Below, in pieces: positions 30,238 through 42,200 of a DNA stretch of 64,000 nt. The stretch is from contig JARGXX010000115.1 in assembly GCA_030374765.1 (NCBI GenBank), positions 1,403,501 through 1,467,500 of the forward strand, written 5' to 3'. Each line of letters starts with the position of its first letter. The first letter of the stretch is position 1. A model generated the notes under the pieces. That model did not search any database. It was given only the letters and a program-made list of their open reading frames with translations, and was not told the origin of the DNA. Source of the stretch: Agarophyton chilense. Taxonomy: Eukaryota; Rhodophyta; Florideophyceae; Gracilariales; Gracilariaceae. Position numbers and translations under genes: made by a program.

Positions 30238-31493
30238 TCAGCGCGCGCGCCCCACCACGAGCACAAGCGCCAGCTCGGCAACCCACACGGGCGCTAGCAG
30301 CACGTTGAACGGGAAACGCGAGCCCACCGAGCCTAACAGCTGCGCGTACAGTCCCAGCGCCGCGAGCAAGGCCCACGCGCCCACCGTCGCGTAGCGCGCC
30401 GCGCTCGCCGTCGCCGCGTCCATCATGCCGCGTCGCACGCCGTACTGCACCGCCGCCGACACCAACATGGCGCTGCCGCGCGTGGCACACAACACGCTGC
30501 TCACCGCGCGCGCCAGCGCCCAGCTGAGACACATTCCAGCATACCGAAACGCGTACCTGTTGACAACCTTTGGTCATTGTGCGCGCGTCAAAACTCTTGC
30601 GCTCGTTAGTTGTAGTTCACATTAAACATTGCCTGTGCTGTGCTGCTGCGAGTATCACGTACCGATATCCATTTTTCTTGCGGCTCGGCCAGCCATAGGC
30701 GCAACAAGGCGCTAGAAAACGGTGACAACATGGCACACAGCACGTCGCCGATGGCCGATCCCAGCGTGATGGCCGCCGCGAAGCGCACCCTGAGCGTGGC
30801 CGTGATGGCCACCATGGCCATGGCCAGACCCTCCAGCGCCGCCGACACGTTGTCGGGGTTCACCGACGCGCTCAGCACCGCGAGCCGCCGCACGGCCAGC
30901 TCGGACGCTGCCAGCTGCTTGACGTCCTCCACGCCGTCCGCGTTGTCATCGAGCTACACAGTCCACACGCGCGAGCTCCAAAAAAAAGTCAGCGCACACG
31001 CCATGGAAAAGAGAAACAGATTCGCTTCGCGCCCAACACGCAGAGCACGTACCTGGTTGTCGTTGTTCAGCGCGCGTCGTGCGCTTTGCAGCTCGTAGTA
31101 GAGCGCGGTGAAGGCCAGTCGGATGCGATGCCAGCCAAAGCGGCGCGTGGCCTCGATGGACGCCACCACGGTGACAAACTCGCCGCCGAACAGTAGAAGA
31201 AATAGCGCGTAGATCAGCGGTAGCCACACTTGCGGCTGGTAAGGCTGCGCCACGCGCCACGCGCTGACGCCCGTGCTCACCAACGCGTCCGACACGCGCG
31301 CGACCGTGTGCACCACCGACGCCAGTTGCAGTAGCGCGGATGGCGGCGGCGACGACGATGACGACGACGACGACGACGACTGCGACTGCGATGAGGCTGA
31401 CGCGTGCGGCGCGCGGCGTGACGTAGGAGGCACGCGCGCGAAGGACTGTCGCGCGGCGGTGGCACGTTGGCGAAGCGTCTCGAGCGTTTCCAT
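30238..31493 (-). CDS. Multi-pass membrane protein of unknown function (three exons)
   Basis: Minus exons 31,493-31,053, 30,953-30,663 and 30,567-30,238; 353 residues. Introns are 99 and 95 nt, each GTACGTG..AG, and both are phase 0. The start at 31,493 (METLETLRQ) was chosen because upstream sequence looks non-coding. Ser repeat near residue 40-52, then WLPLIYALFLLLFGGEFVTV (membrane), RRFGWHRIRLAF, an acidic loop LDDNADGVEDV at the exon 1/2 joint that recalls part of an EF-hand loop, hydrophobic ALEGLAMAMVAITATLRVRF and FAAAITLGSAIGDVL, WISVVNRYAFRYAGMCLSWA, and C-terminal helices ending FPFNVLLAPVWVAELALVLV. I recall similar uncharacterised proteins in other algae and protists, but cannot name a family. 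The stop is 11 bp from the cytochrome b5 stop. Confidence 0.72.
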
Positions 31494-34400
31494 GACGGGC
31501 GCGGGGGGGGGGAAGGGGGGAGCGCGACCAACGGACGAGAGACGATCGAGACACGCGCTTGGTCGCGTTGCCTTGTTTTTTTGCATCAGCTTTTGACGTT
31601 TCTCAATTCGTGTGTCCAATGTAAAGCTACCACGCGCCATATCTCTTTCATCACGCCGTGGAGAAATAGGGGACCCCGCCTTCCCCCTCAAAACGGCGCG
31701 CGCCCCCGCGCCCGTACGCCGCCGCCGCACGCTCGACTGTTACCGGCTCAGCTAACTACAGTCTACATTTACAGCCTCTTGTGTTGACGTCAGTCGTATA
31801 TCACGCTGCGCCCTGCTTTTACAGAGCTACTTGGCTACACGTCGCGCCCCCTTGCGAGTGCGGCCCATCACGTCGCGATCTGTCGCGGCACTCGCACCAA
31901 TCGCCCATGCGCTTCCACAGCGCACGCGCTCGACGAAATGCGCTGCTCACTGACAACCATCTCCATCGTGCACGCCCACTTTTCGGCGAGGAATTCTTTG
32001 CGCACGCTCTCGTAATACTACATATACTTGCGCACTAGCCTCATAGCGCAACAAGCGCCCAATGACCCTCTGCTAAACACGCCTTTCACGCATAGACTGT
32101 TACGACCTTTGAATCCTTCAAAACCAAAGTGATGAGCTCCATTAAAACGTGATAATTCGTCGCCCCTTAGCGCTACAGTTGGCACCTTCATGTCGTGGCA
32201 ACCTCTATGCCTTTGGAAACGTCGAAACGCCACCTGTTCGAGTGCTGTCCTTGGCTCACACGCCTTCTTCTCTAATTGCATACCCTTCCTCAACCAATCA
32301 CACTTGTACCCTTGTCATACCGCTTTCGTTCTCCAACCTCGTCGATGCTCCACCCTGCGCACCTTGGTCTCTACACGTTCGCATGCGATGACCCACCTTT
32401 GAGGGCAGCACCGTTGAACCGTTGAGCATGCCGCGCGCATTATCGTCAATCGAGCGAAACAGTGTGCTTTAGAATCCTCATTTTCTATTCCTCTCTCCCC
32501 AAAGTCGGAGGGACGAACGCTGATAGTTCGTTTATTTGTCTGGATTCTTTTCTTTTTTTCCCCGACGTGCAGCCAGCCACAATCTTATTGCCAAATAAAC
32601 CAAATGCTGTCATAGTACAAAGGACGACACGAATCGACTGATAAGTGTTCTTCTTGTAGAATGTCGCCCCCAAAACTGGTAGCAACATTTCTAACCCTCA
32701 TCTTCTGTCGCCTTTGACACAAATAATTCGCCCTTAATTTCAAACTTTGCGATACACAGTCACCCCACAAAGTTAGCCACATCATCTGTCACTTTCTAGA
32801 AGCAAAAAACCCTTGTGTCACAGTGACAAGACTTAACCTCCAAGGCTATTTCTTCACATCTCTCACCTACGTGTTTCTTCTTGTACCTCAGCGATGCTTG
32901 TAAATTTCTCTGCTTCACGAAGATTTACGATTACAAATCAAACATGATCCCCAATTTCTCCCACATTTCATTTAAAATTATTGGAGCTGAAACAACTCTT
33001 ATTTTGGTGTTTAGCAAATCATCAGATTTCGGCCCATTTTACAATATCCGTAGACCACACCATGCAACCCGTTGGAAGTATTAATACATCGCCATCGATT
33101 CAAACACAAAAAAAGAACGGCCTAGCGTTGCATACAAGTAATGGTTGGAACAAAAAACCTGCTGAAAAAAATTAAGGAAACTAGGAAACCAAATTACCAA
33201 ATACGATTTAAGCGGACCAAGTTCTCCTGTACGTTTATCTCTACTGTTCACTTTACTACATATTCATTGAGATTGCTCAAGTGAGCATCAATCAGCAGAA
33301 TGGACAACTAGCGGAGCGAGCACAGAAGCCGGAGTATTGCAGATACTATAATCCGCAAATTGAAACAAAGATACCCATTCATGACGCAGTCTGGTTTCCC
33401 GGAGATATTCGGAAAACACACTCGAACTATTTCTCACTAGATCGGACTCATGCCCAGCCAATAGAATGCTGAGGCGATGACAATTCTGCAAAGATCTTTG
33501 CAGAATTTGGTAAGAGAAATTACAGTGAAATACTCGACGTAGAATTCTCACTTGCGACGTTAGCAGCAAAATTCTCTTCCGTTAAAAAAGAGCAATAAGA
33601 GCACCCCTATGGTTGGACCCAACGGCCTAACTTTGGACTACTCTAAGAAAATCGCACGTCTATCGTATCAAAATGCAGATCCAAATTGGGCATTGGAGCC
33701 ATATTCTGTTCCAAATCACCTCAATTTTAGTATTCAAAGAGTGGCTCAAGTAAGTGCTTTGCACGGCTACGTTTTTTCCTTATTGATGAGGCCTTGCTGC
33801 ATTGTTGGCATAGTTCCGTTTTTACGTTATTCCCGTAGTATTCGCACATGTGTTCCCTATTGGTGGGCTAGCGCACACGTGCTAGCGCCAGCCAATCGCG
33901 AGCCGTTGAACTCCAGTTGCACCCACCCGAGTGCCACGGTACGCTATTGGTCGGCTAGCTCACACGTGTTGTCTATAGCTATTTATCTGCCAGTGCGAGT
34001 GCAACCGCAACTGTGTCAATCTGTAGCTAACCAAACACAAAATTTACTTACTAATGTACAATTGAAAAGATACGATAATAATAAATGAAAAAACATTCAT
34101 TTAACACACTATCTTCGAAGCTATAAAAGCTTTAAATCAGTCGTATCTAGCCTACAGTTCAACGCTTTCAAGACAAAAGCGATAAAAATGGGAGAAAAAC
34201 ATACCAAAAACCTTTTAAATACAATTGCAAAAGTTCCACCAACGTTTTTAGCAAACTTTGTTTTTTTTATGCATTACTGCTAAATAAACTACTGTGGTAC
34301 ACGGCGCATCCTGGCAACGATTTGGGTCCACCACGTGGCATAACTACCTCATCGGAGAAGCTCACCATACTACACAGACAGCACCGTACCACTTGTAATA

Positions 34401-35395
34401 AGGCAATGAATTGAACAAATTTTGTGAACCACTTTCGAAACGTTTTTTCGTCATTGCGTGAGAGGCACGAGAAATATCAAAAGTGAGAGAATTTAACTTC
34501 TGTCCTATACGGTTTATTTCGGGATATGTATACAATTTATATAAGAATCATCTGCCATATACAGACGGCAGCAAAAACGTAGTATAAAAAAAGATGTACA
34601 GAGTAAAATTGCTTTCAAAAGGAAAGCACCAGTTCTTTTAAAGTTTCCATCTTCAGAGTACTCCGAAATCTCTTTCCTCGTAACCGGAGGCATAGTCATA
34701 AATTAACGCTTCAAAGTCCACATAGTCCATATTTATATCATCATCGCGCCAAGTTAAGTTGAATTTTTCATCAGCATGGTTTTGGACTGAAAACGATAAA
34801 ATTATTATATATACGGACTCTACCGAATTGCAACGCCAATAACGGTGTTTTTTCTGCGCTGTTCAAAATCGGATAAGCCTAAAGCCATACTCTTGAAAAC
34901 GACGCGGACATACAGGCCGCAGCCACCAACGATGAATGACTCGCAAGTAAAGAAAAAGAGGCGGCCAACTTACGATGAGCTCTAAAAATTTTCTTCGGGT
35001 CACGCGTACAAAGAAAGAACCAGATCTAGTTCTAGATGGCAATATAATAGCCACCAAAATGCGTCTTGTCACGGTCTCAGGCTCCAGTTTAGTAAAAATA
35101 GAATAAACGAGCTTAGAGTTAAGAAAACCCGACAATTTTTCTTGCGTGATAAAAATAGTCTATTTTTTATCGTTTTTCGTCTTTAATGCATCTACTACAA
35201 GCAAAAAGTGACTTAAGGTACGACTGCCGAACATTGTTTTGATAAGGCGTCTGTAATGTGCAGATGCATCCTCTTTGTCTTCCGAAACAACTGTCAAGGA
35301 ATGGTTAGCTCATAAAAGTGAAAGCCTGAGACGGAAAATCATAATTTAAATATGAATTATACCAGATTTGCCCAGATACTTCTTTTTAAGATTAT
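31494..35395. other. AT-rich region without recognised genes
   Basis: Nearly 4 kb, clearly more AT-rich than the gene island. No open frame here resembles a known protein; the longest (33,609-34,088, plus) has no recognised domain. It holds a duplicated CCAAT/G-box motif (33,857-33,973) and a CTATAAAAGC TATA-like box near 34,121 followed by only a 31-codon open frame at 34,189. Probably decayed mobile DNA plus intergenic sequence. Confidence 0.45.
33857..33973 (+). promoter_or_regulatory. Duplicated CCAAT-box plus G-box module
   Basis: Two ~28-bp copies, 33,857-33,886 and 33,944-33,973, both reading CTATTGGT.GGCTAGC.CACACGTG. Each pairs an ATTGG (reverse CCAAT) with an overlapping NheI-like GCTAGC and CACGTG. 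A further CCAAT is at 33,892. A TATTTAT run follows the second copy. It looks like a promoter or old LTR fragment, but no downstream gene is recognised. Confidence 0.4.
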
Positions 35396-35400
35396 TATAA

Positions 35401-36219
35401 TGTGGAGCAAAACCCGGCGACGGGAAGTGCTCTCAAGGTGTTCGAAGCCTTGCTCCCTGAGGGAGGCAGACTCAGAGACAGAGCCCTCCGTTCCACCCGT
35501 AGTGCGGGGTGTAACTCCCACGGGGAATTCCGGCAGTACCGACGGAGGTGAGGGGTAGAAACCGTGGATCGGGAATGGGTATGGGTATCCCAAAGAATGG
35601 GGGAAAATCCGGCGAAGAGGAAAAACGGGGCGAGGGTCGGGCACTAACAGGCACCGGACCCGAGAACCAGAAAAGGGGCGAAACAACAAAAGAAACCCAA
35701 TACAGGGGCGAAAACCTGTTCTCGAAAGGAAACACAAAAAGCACGCAACAAGTAAGCAGAACCCCCACGGGGTATCGTGCACGCAGGTCGTCTGAGCGGT
35801 CCCAAGGGGGTGGTTGCACGGAACCCAAACGTGGGCACTCTCCAAGTGGAGTCGTGTCCCTACGCAGGCGTTGCTAACCAGAGCCCGTTCCGGGTTGTAA
35901 GGCCGAAACGATGGCGACGAAGAACCTCTAAAGGTATCGAAGACCAACCTTGGTTCCCATTTACTCTGAGCTTCGGACTGTCAGATCTCATCTCCCTAAG
36001 TAGGGCCCACTAACTAAACTCTACAGTAGTGCACACCTGCTCAGGGCCATACACGTGGAGATCCCACTGCCAGGGCCCAAAAGTCCAACGTTCTACAAAT
36101 ATCCGAAAATCGGTGCCAAAATTAAGCCACGTGTATCACGGGGCCAATCAAGCCATGGGCCATCCGAATTTTCCCTTATAGGCGAAATATAACCAGAAAA
36201 CAGTGCCACCTCAGCACAC
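35401..36219 (-). repeat. Left LTR of element B, first piece
   Basis: Starts TGTGGAGCAAAACCC and matches 56,401-57,219. It is interrupted at 36,219/36,220 by element A and resumes at 46,335. CACGTG boxes occur here as in the right LTR. Confidence 0.9.
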
Positions 36220-37084
36220 TGTAGGACAATGCCCCCAAGGGGGAAAACCTATGAAAACGTCCGGATCTTCCTCTAACGAGGTAAACGGCGCGGTAGAGCC
36301 CTCCCAGGGATCGGCGCGCAATGCCGGGTGTAAGCCGGAGCCGAACCGTCGCGACGGGCGCAGGGAGGCTGAAAGAAGCCGAGAATATCCGCCGAAGCGG
36401 TGCTTGCGTATCCTCTGAGGAGGCAAAACCCACGAGAGTGGCGAGCACGACAGGTGTCAGTGCGAGCCGCAAGAGCGGGAATTGTCCAATGAAGGGGAGG
36501 AAAAGGGAAGGAAAATGGGAACGAAGGCAAGAGGGCGAGGTTGACCACGAGTCGCAAGAGAGGACTCGGGAATAGCCGGCACTGCCGGGTGTAGCAAACC
36601 GTATACACGGGCGGAACCACGAAAGTGAGAATAGATACCCAACACACGAAGTCTGCTTGAACGTCCAAGGGGGTTGGGAAGCCGTGCACCACGGGAAATC
36701 TCTCCCTAAGGAGTTGTATATCCGCGCAGGCGGTTCGACCCAGAGCCAAGATCTGGACGACCAAGATCACCCTTCTTGGGGAGACTTTACTGGACCGGCG
36801 GCCGCGAGGCCGGCGGCCTAAGTACTGTAGTCACCGTAGAATAGAATAAATAAAGTCTATCCTAAATAGCTAAATGTCGGTCTAACAAAAGGGGCCAATC
36901 TGGCGGCCACGTGTCGCGCGGGCGCTGCGGCCACGTGTATGGCACTCGGTCCCGCCGGGGCATCACCGGCGTTCCGGGTGTCGCCGTGAAAGCGGATTAC
37001 TCCTACTCATAACGAGCTTGCACGCCGGAGGCTCCGGAAAAAACTTAAGTCCCCAAAAACCTCCCTGGAGGACGTTGCTCTTCA
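36220..37084 (-). repeat. 3' LTR of element A (left)
   Basis: 865 bp, family 1, with one 24-bp G-box unit at about 36,907-36,930. The adjoining internal run read on minus (TTAAGGGGGGGGATA) is the polypurine tract. Confidence 0.9.
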
Positions 37085-37131
37085 TATCCCCCCCCTTAAG
37101 ACAGGGCGAACATCTCGAAGAGGAAGTCGGC

Positions 37132-38907
37132 ATGGCAGCTCGTCATGATAAGAGCGCGTCCGACACCGGGTCTCCGGAAACCAACACACCTTCACCAAGG
37201 ATCCCACGCACGCTCTCTGCATCCGATTCCAACAACAGCACACCAACACGCACCATGTCCAACCCCGGCCGTCATAACACATCTGCGACTCCCGCCCTTG
37301 GCGGTTCCACCGGCTTCCGGTCCGCGCCCCACCCTGGGGATATTACCAACCTCGCGTACGAAGACCGCCGTATTGGCGCCCGCTTTCGCGGACAGGCGGA
37401 CCCACCGCAGTGGCCGACCTACGACGCCCTTGTGGGTGCAAATCCGAGAACTCGGCATGGCTCCGCGATGTTGCTGTATGCGCCTTGGTTTCACCCATTG
37501 GCTGTCCGCGACGAGGATTTGATCCAGTCCTACACCGATAATTCGGAGATGCTCCCGGGCGACCTGCCCGGCGTGGTGACCATGTCCTGGGATTGGCGTA
37601 ATCGTATCGCCATCCCGGTACACCACATACTCCGCCGACGCGGTGAATCCTCTGCGGAGGCTCAGACCGCGCTCGTGCGGATCGCTTATCTCAGGCACCA
37701 TCGGGCGCCTTTCGAGTTCCCGATACCGCCAGAGGTCGAATTCGACGTCCACCTTTACCGCACTCGCGGGGAAATGTCGTACTGTGACCGTCTTAACGGA
37801 TTGGAAACCCTCGCTTGGAGGGGCACACCGATCGCTCGGCAAGAAACCCTTTGCTGGGCACGACCGATTCTTCGGGCAGAGTTCCGCTATCAACCGCGGC
37901 AATCGCGCTCGAACTTCCTTCAGAACTTCATCCGCGATGACCGGCGTTGGCGGGCCCGGACCGGGTATTTCGTACCGTACCAGAACACGGAGATTGAGCG
38001 CATCGCGCCTGCTCACCGACGTGGTCGGTACGTCAGTCTCCCAGACTGGTGGTCCTCCTTGGAGGCGTGCTGGGGTTGCTTCGTTGAGCTGCCCCCAGTA
38101 TTCACCTATGTAGGGTCGTCGTTCTTGAACGATCCCCAGTCGGGGTGGTGGTCCGTCGTGGTAAGCGAATGGGCCGTCCGCACTGCGGCTTTTATCCTCA
38201 CTGAGGCGTACGACCAATACCGATTGTGGTACGTGCCACCGCGTGTGCGGGCTGCGATCCGTCGTTTGGACATGCGCATCCCCCTCGGGGGCGAGGCGAA
38301 CGAAGAAGAGATGCTGGGCCTCCTCGACTTTGTGGAGGGGGTCCAGTGGGATCAGGTCCCGCTGGAGAACTCCCAACGCATTCAACCGCGTCGCGGGTCT
38401 GGCCCCGGACTCGGGAGGAATACCGCGCTAGCGGGGGATTTCGTCTACTTCGACCCCTGGGAGTACCACGAGATCAGCCGCGAGGAAGCGGAAGCCAACC
38501 GGCATGCGCCGCGTGAAGTCCCGGCCGACCACCCGCGAGGGTATGTCGACTCGAGCGACTATTACCGTGACTATGCGGATGGTGACCCGATGGTCGACAA
38601 CGAACCGGAGGATCCGGGTTATGCTCCGATGGAGGGTGACGAGTCCGGCGAGGCCGGTGAGGAGTCCGTTGAATACGGTGGTGCGGCTCCATCCGGGGCT
38701 GCTGATGCCGTGCGAACGGATTCCTATCCGACTCCATCGGTGGCGGGCCCGCCCGCAACCGTCGCTGGCGCCGAGCGGGGCGAGGTCATCGCGCGCTTCC
38801 TTTCGGGAGGTGGGGCTTCGCCCTTCCGAGATCTCGGGTGATGTGGCCGCCATGCGGCATGCCTTAGCCAACCGCCTGGGCGGGGGTCCACCTCGTGCGG
38901 AGGAATG
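37132..38907 (+). CDS. Element A antisense ORF (convergent to pol)
   Basis: Plus-strand ORF from ATG at 37,132 (MAARHDKSASDTG), 48 bp inside the LTR edge, closely matching the ORF of element C: Ser/Thr/Pro-rich start, APWFHPLAVRDEDLIQSY (about 37,480), YFVPYQNTEIERI, CWGCFVELPPVFTYVGS, NDPQSGWWSVVVSEWA, LWYVPP, GDFVYFDPWEYHEISREEA, acidic tail. Differences from C are scattered and mostly conservative. No known domain. Near-complete fossil with a break near its end. Confidence 0.78.
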
Positions 38908-39240
38908 ACCGGAGCTTCCGGTAGAATGTAGGGCGGCGCCTCTAGGGCGCCCTTGCCAGTAGTGAGAAATAAAAGAAGAGGGTCGCCTTTCCGACGCTCT
39001 TTCCCAAGTCCACTTCTTTCTTTCCGGGGTACCGGCCTTCAACCGGGGTTCCGGCGTTGCAGGGAACCAGCCTAGCTGGGAGTCCCGTGTTTAACGGTGG
39101 GCGCTTCGCGCGCGGACCAGGTAACTGGCACGACCACCAACGAGGTTGGGATAGCGTGAGCGGTTGCTTCCTTCCCCGCGTTGGGGCATGGACGGAGATG
39201 GCGCGTGGCGCCATCAGCCATTCCATTCCGTGTTCACGGT

Positions 39241-42200
39241 TTATCCCTCTTGGGCGTTTACCAGCGTGGCTGGGAGTGCGGTCCCTGCAAGGCGGTGGTA
39301 TCGCATTTCCGCAGAGCGCGGGAGGTGCTCGATGGGCTCTGGGGTGTCCCACTCCGGCCCGTATCCGTACCAGCGGGTCCGGTACTGGAGCAACCCGTGC
39401 CCATCGTAGCTATGTCCGACGATTCGGTCGAGGACGTACTCCTGCACGTAAACTTGACGGCCTTGCCGGGTGGTGGTGACCCGAGCCTCAGCGCCGCGTG
39501 GTGCTGGGCTCGTCGTCGCCTGTTCCGGGTCACCCGGTTTGTCATTCCGCTCTGAGGTTGTTGCCGGGTTGCCGGGGCTGCCGTACCGCTTCGCGGAAGT
39601 TGCCGGCGCGGCCGGGTTGTGTTCCCGCTGGGCGGTAGGGGCTTCCCTGAAGTCCGCTCTTACCGCGAGTTTGCGGGGGTCCTTCCGTCTTGGTGACGGT
39701 TCGCCGGAGGCCTCCGCTTGATTTGCGGCATGTGGCGTTCCCATTGGTGGGCAGTTTCCGCCGTGCAGTGCGCCGCTGGCGGTGAGTGGTTCACCGTCCC
39801 GGCGGTCCGCCTCCGCGGGGTGACTGTCAGCCAATGACCGGGATGCCGGGTGCCCATTGGTCCGATCTCCCGCCCGGGTCACGTGACCTTGAGGACAGGT
39901 GGTCGGGCCGTCGCGGACGGTTGGCTCCCATTGTTCGGCAAGGGAGGCGGTTTTCGACTTGTCGTTGCGCCCTTTTTCCCCCATGGGGTTCGTACCGTTC
40001 TCAACGGAGTGCCTCGCTAGACCTGCTTGCGCAGCGCCCGCCGGAGTACCGGTATCGACCGAAACGCTCGGTGTGCGACCGGGAATGTGCGGGGAGCCCT
40101 TAGTTGCTTCCATGCGATGCGGAGCGTCCGTAGGGTTTCGCTTCCCGGCTTCGGGTCTTCGAGCGCCTCGGTTCCCCTTTCGGGGTTGTGTGGCGGTCGG
40201 ATTGACCGCCGCGTCCCGCGGGAGCGGAGTAACGTCCGGCGACGATGCCGGATGCCCGCTCGGGGGCCTTGCCCGGGGTGTCCGGTTAAACTTCCGTTGC
40301 GACGGCGATGCTTCCGCGATTGAGCGGGTTCCCTCTCCCTCCTTAGACGGAGCGACGGGTGATGGTGGGCTAACCGCATGGCGGGTATAAATACCGCTGC
40401 GCGGCGCCCGTAAGGGTAGCTGGCCGCGAGGGCCAGGTGTTTCCGGCATTGACGGTGGTTCCGATAAAGTCGGTATATCGGAGAGACCCCGTGAGGGGTG
40501 CGGTACCACGGCGGGGCTTCTAAGCCATGGTGCCACGGGTACGGGTGTTTCATTCTCGCGCGCTGCGAGTAGCTCATCCATTTCCATGGTGTCTTCCCCG
40601 GTTTCGGGCCAATCCGACTCCGTCGGTGTTTCCCTTTCCAAGGTAAAGCATGGGATCTCGTCGACCTCCGGGTCGGCAAGTGCTTCACCTGTCGTAGGTA
40701 ATCGAGAGAGGGCGTCTGCTTGGGTGTTCTGGACACCCTTTTTGTAGACGACCTCGAAGTCGAATTCCGCTAAGCGGAGGCGCCACCGCATTAAGCGGCC
40801 AGAAGGATCTGCGATGTTCAGCAGCCACCTCAACGAGGCATGGTCCGTGTACACGGTGAAATGAACGCCCATGAGGTATGGGCGTAGAGTGGATATCGCC
40901 CAGACCACTGCGAGGCACTCCTTCTCGGAGACCGAGTAGTTGCGCTCGTGGACGTTCAGCGTGCGGGACCAATAGCCAATTGGTTTGCGTTCCCCCTCGG
41001 GGGTGGTTTGGAACAGTGCGCAGCCCACCTGGTGGTCGCTGGCGTCGGTGTCGATGGAGTAGGGAAGCCCAGGTTTGGGCAAGGATAGGATGGGAGCTGT
41101 CGTAACTGCCTTAATCAAGGAGTGAAAAGATTCCGACTGATCGGTGGTAAATGGCGCAAGCTTCGGTGGCTGGCCCTTCCGCAGTAGCGCGTTTAGCGGA
41201 GCGGCGATATCCGAGAAACTCGGTATAAACCGTCGATAGACGTTGACCAGACCTAAAAAGGAGCGGAGCTCCGTTTGAGTACGGGGCTCCTTCGCCTCGC
41301 AGAGGGACTTGATACGAACTTGTTCGATCATTAACCGTCCTGGACGGATGACGTGCCCGAGATACTTCACCGTGTCGGTGAAGAACTCGCACTTCCTCAA
41401 CTTGAGGGTTATTCCTGCGTCTCGCAGTACGGTCATCACGTCCCGCACGTTGGTCAGGTGATCGTCCAGGTTTCTGGAAAACACAATGATGTCGTCCAAG
41501 TAGACAAGGCACGTGCGCCACTTGAAACGCGACATCAGTATGTCTATTGCCCTTTGAAAGGTGGCCGGTGCATTGGTTAAACCAAACGGCATCCGCTTGA
41601 AGCGGTAGGAACCCGAGTGGCAAACAAACGCGGTTTTGTCTCGGTCCTCTTCCCGGACTGGGACTTGCCAGTAGCCCCAGTTAGCGTCCAGAGCCGTAAA
41701 CACGGTAGCGTCCCCGAGCGAGTCTATACACTCGTCCATGCGTGGAATCGGGTAGGTGTCCCTCACGGTGACGGCATTGAGGCGGCGGTAGTCAACGCAA
41801 AACCTCCACGTGCCGTCAGACTTGAGGGCCAGCACCACCGGTGAAGCCCAAGGAGATTGGGCGGGCTCGATGACTCCAGCACGGAGCATCTTGTCCACCT
41901 GAAATTCTTCCTCCTCCCGAGCTTTCGGTCCCGCCCTGTAAGGGGGTTGTGCAACCGGACGTGCGTCCGGTAGCAAGTCTATCCGATGTTCGGTTGTATT
42001 GATCTCACCCAGCGAGCCGTCCCACATTGTGGTAAACTCGCGTAGCATTCCGCGTAAGCGGTCCCGGTGTGAGACCGGTACATGACTCAGGTCCAGGTCC
42101 TCGAGGGCCTTGATCGGGTCTATCTTATCGTAGCTCGTAGGCTGTGCCCTGGTGTCAGGTGTGGGAACCGACGAGGTCGGAAATGCATCCGTCTTGACGG

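Noticed and set aside
32585-32785. Minus-strand frame that at first looked like a transposase fragment
   Set aside because: No catalytic motif or family pattern could be confirmed.
33609-34088. 159-codon plus-strand frame as a gene
   Set aside because: No recognised domain; it lies in AT-rich sequence across the duplicated CCAAT/G-box module.
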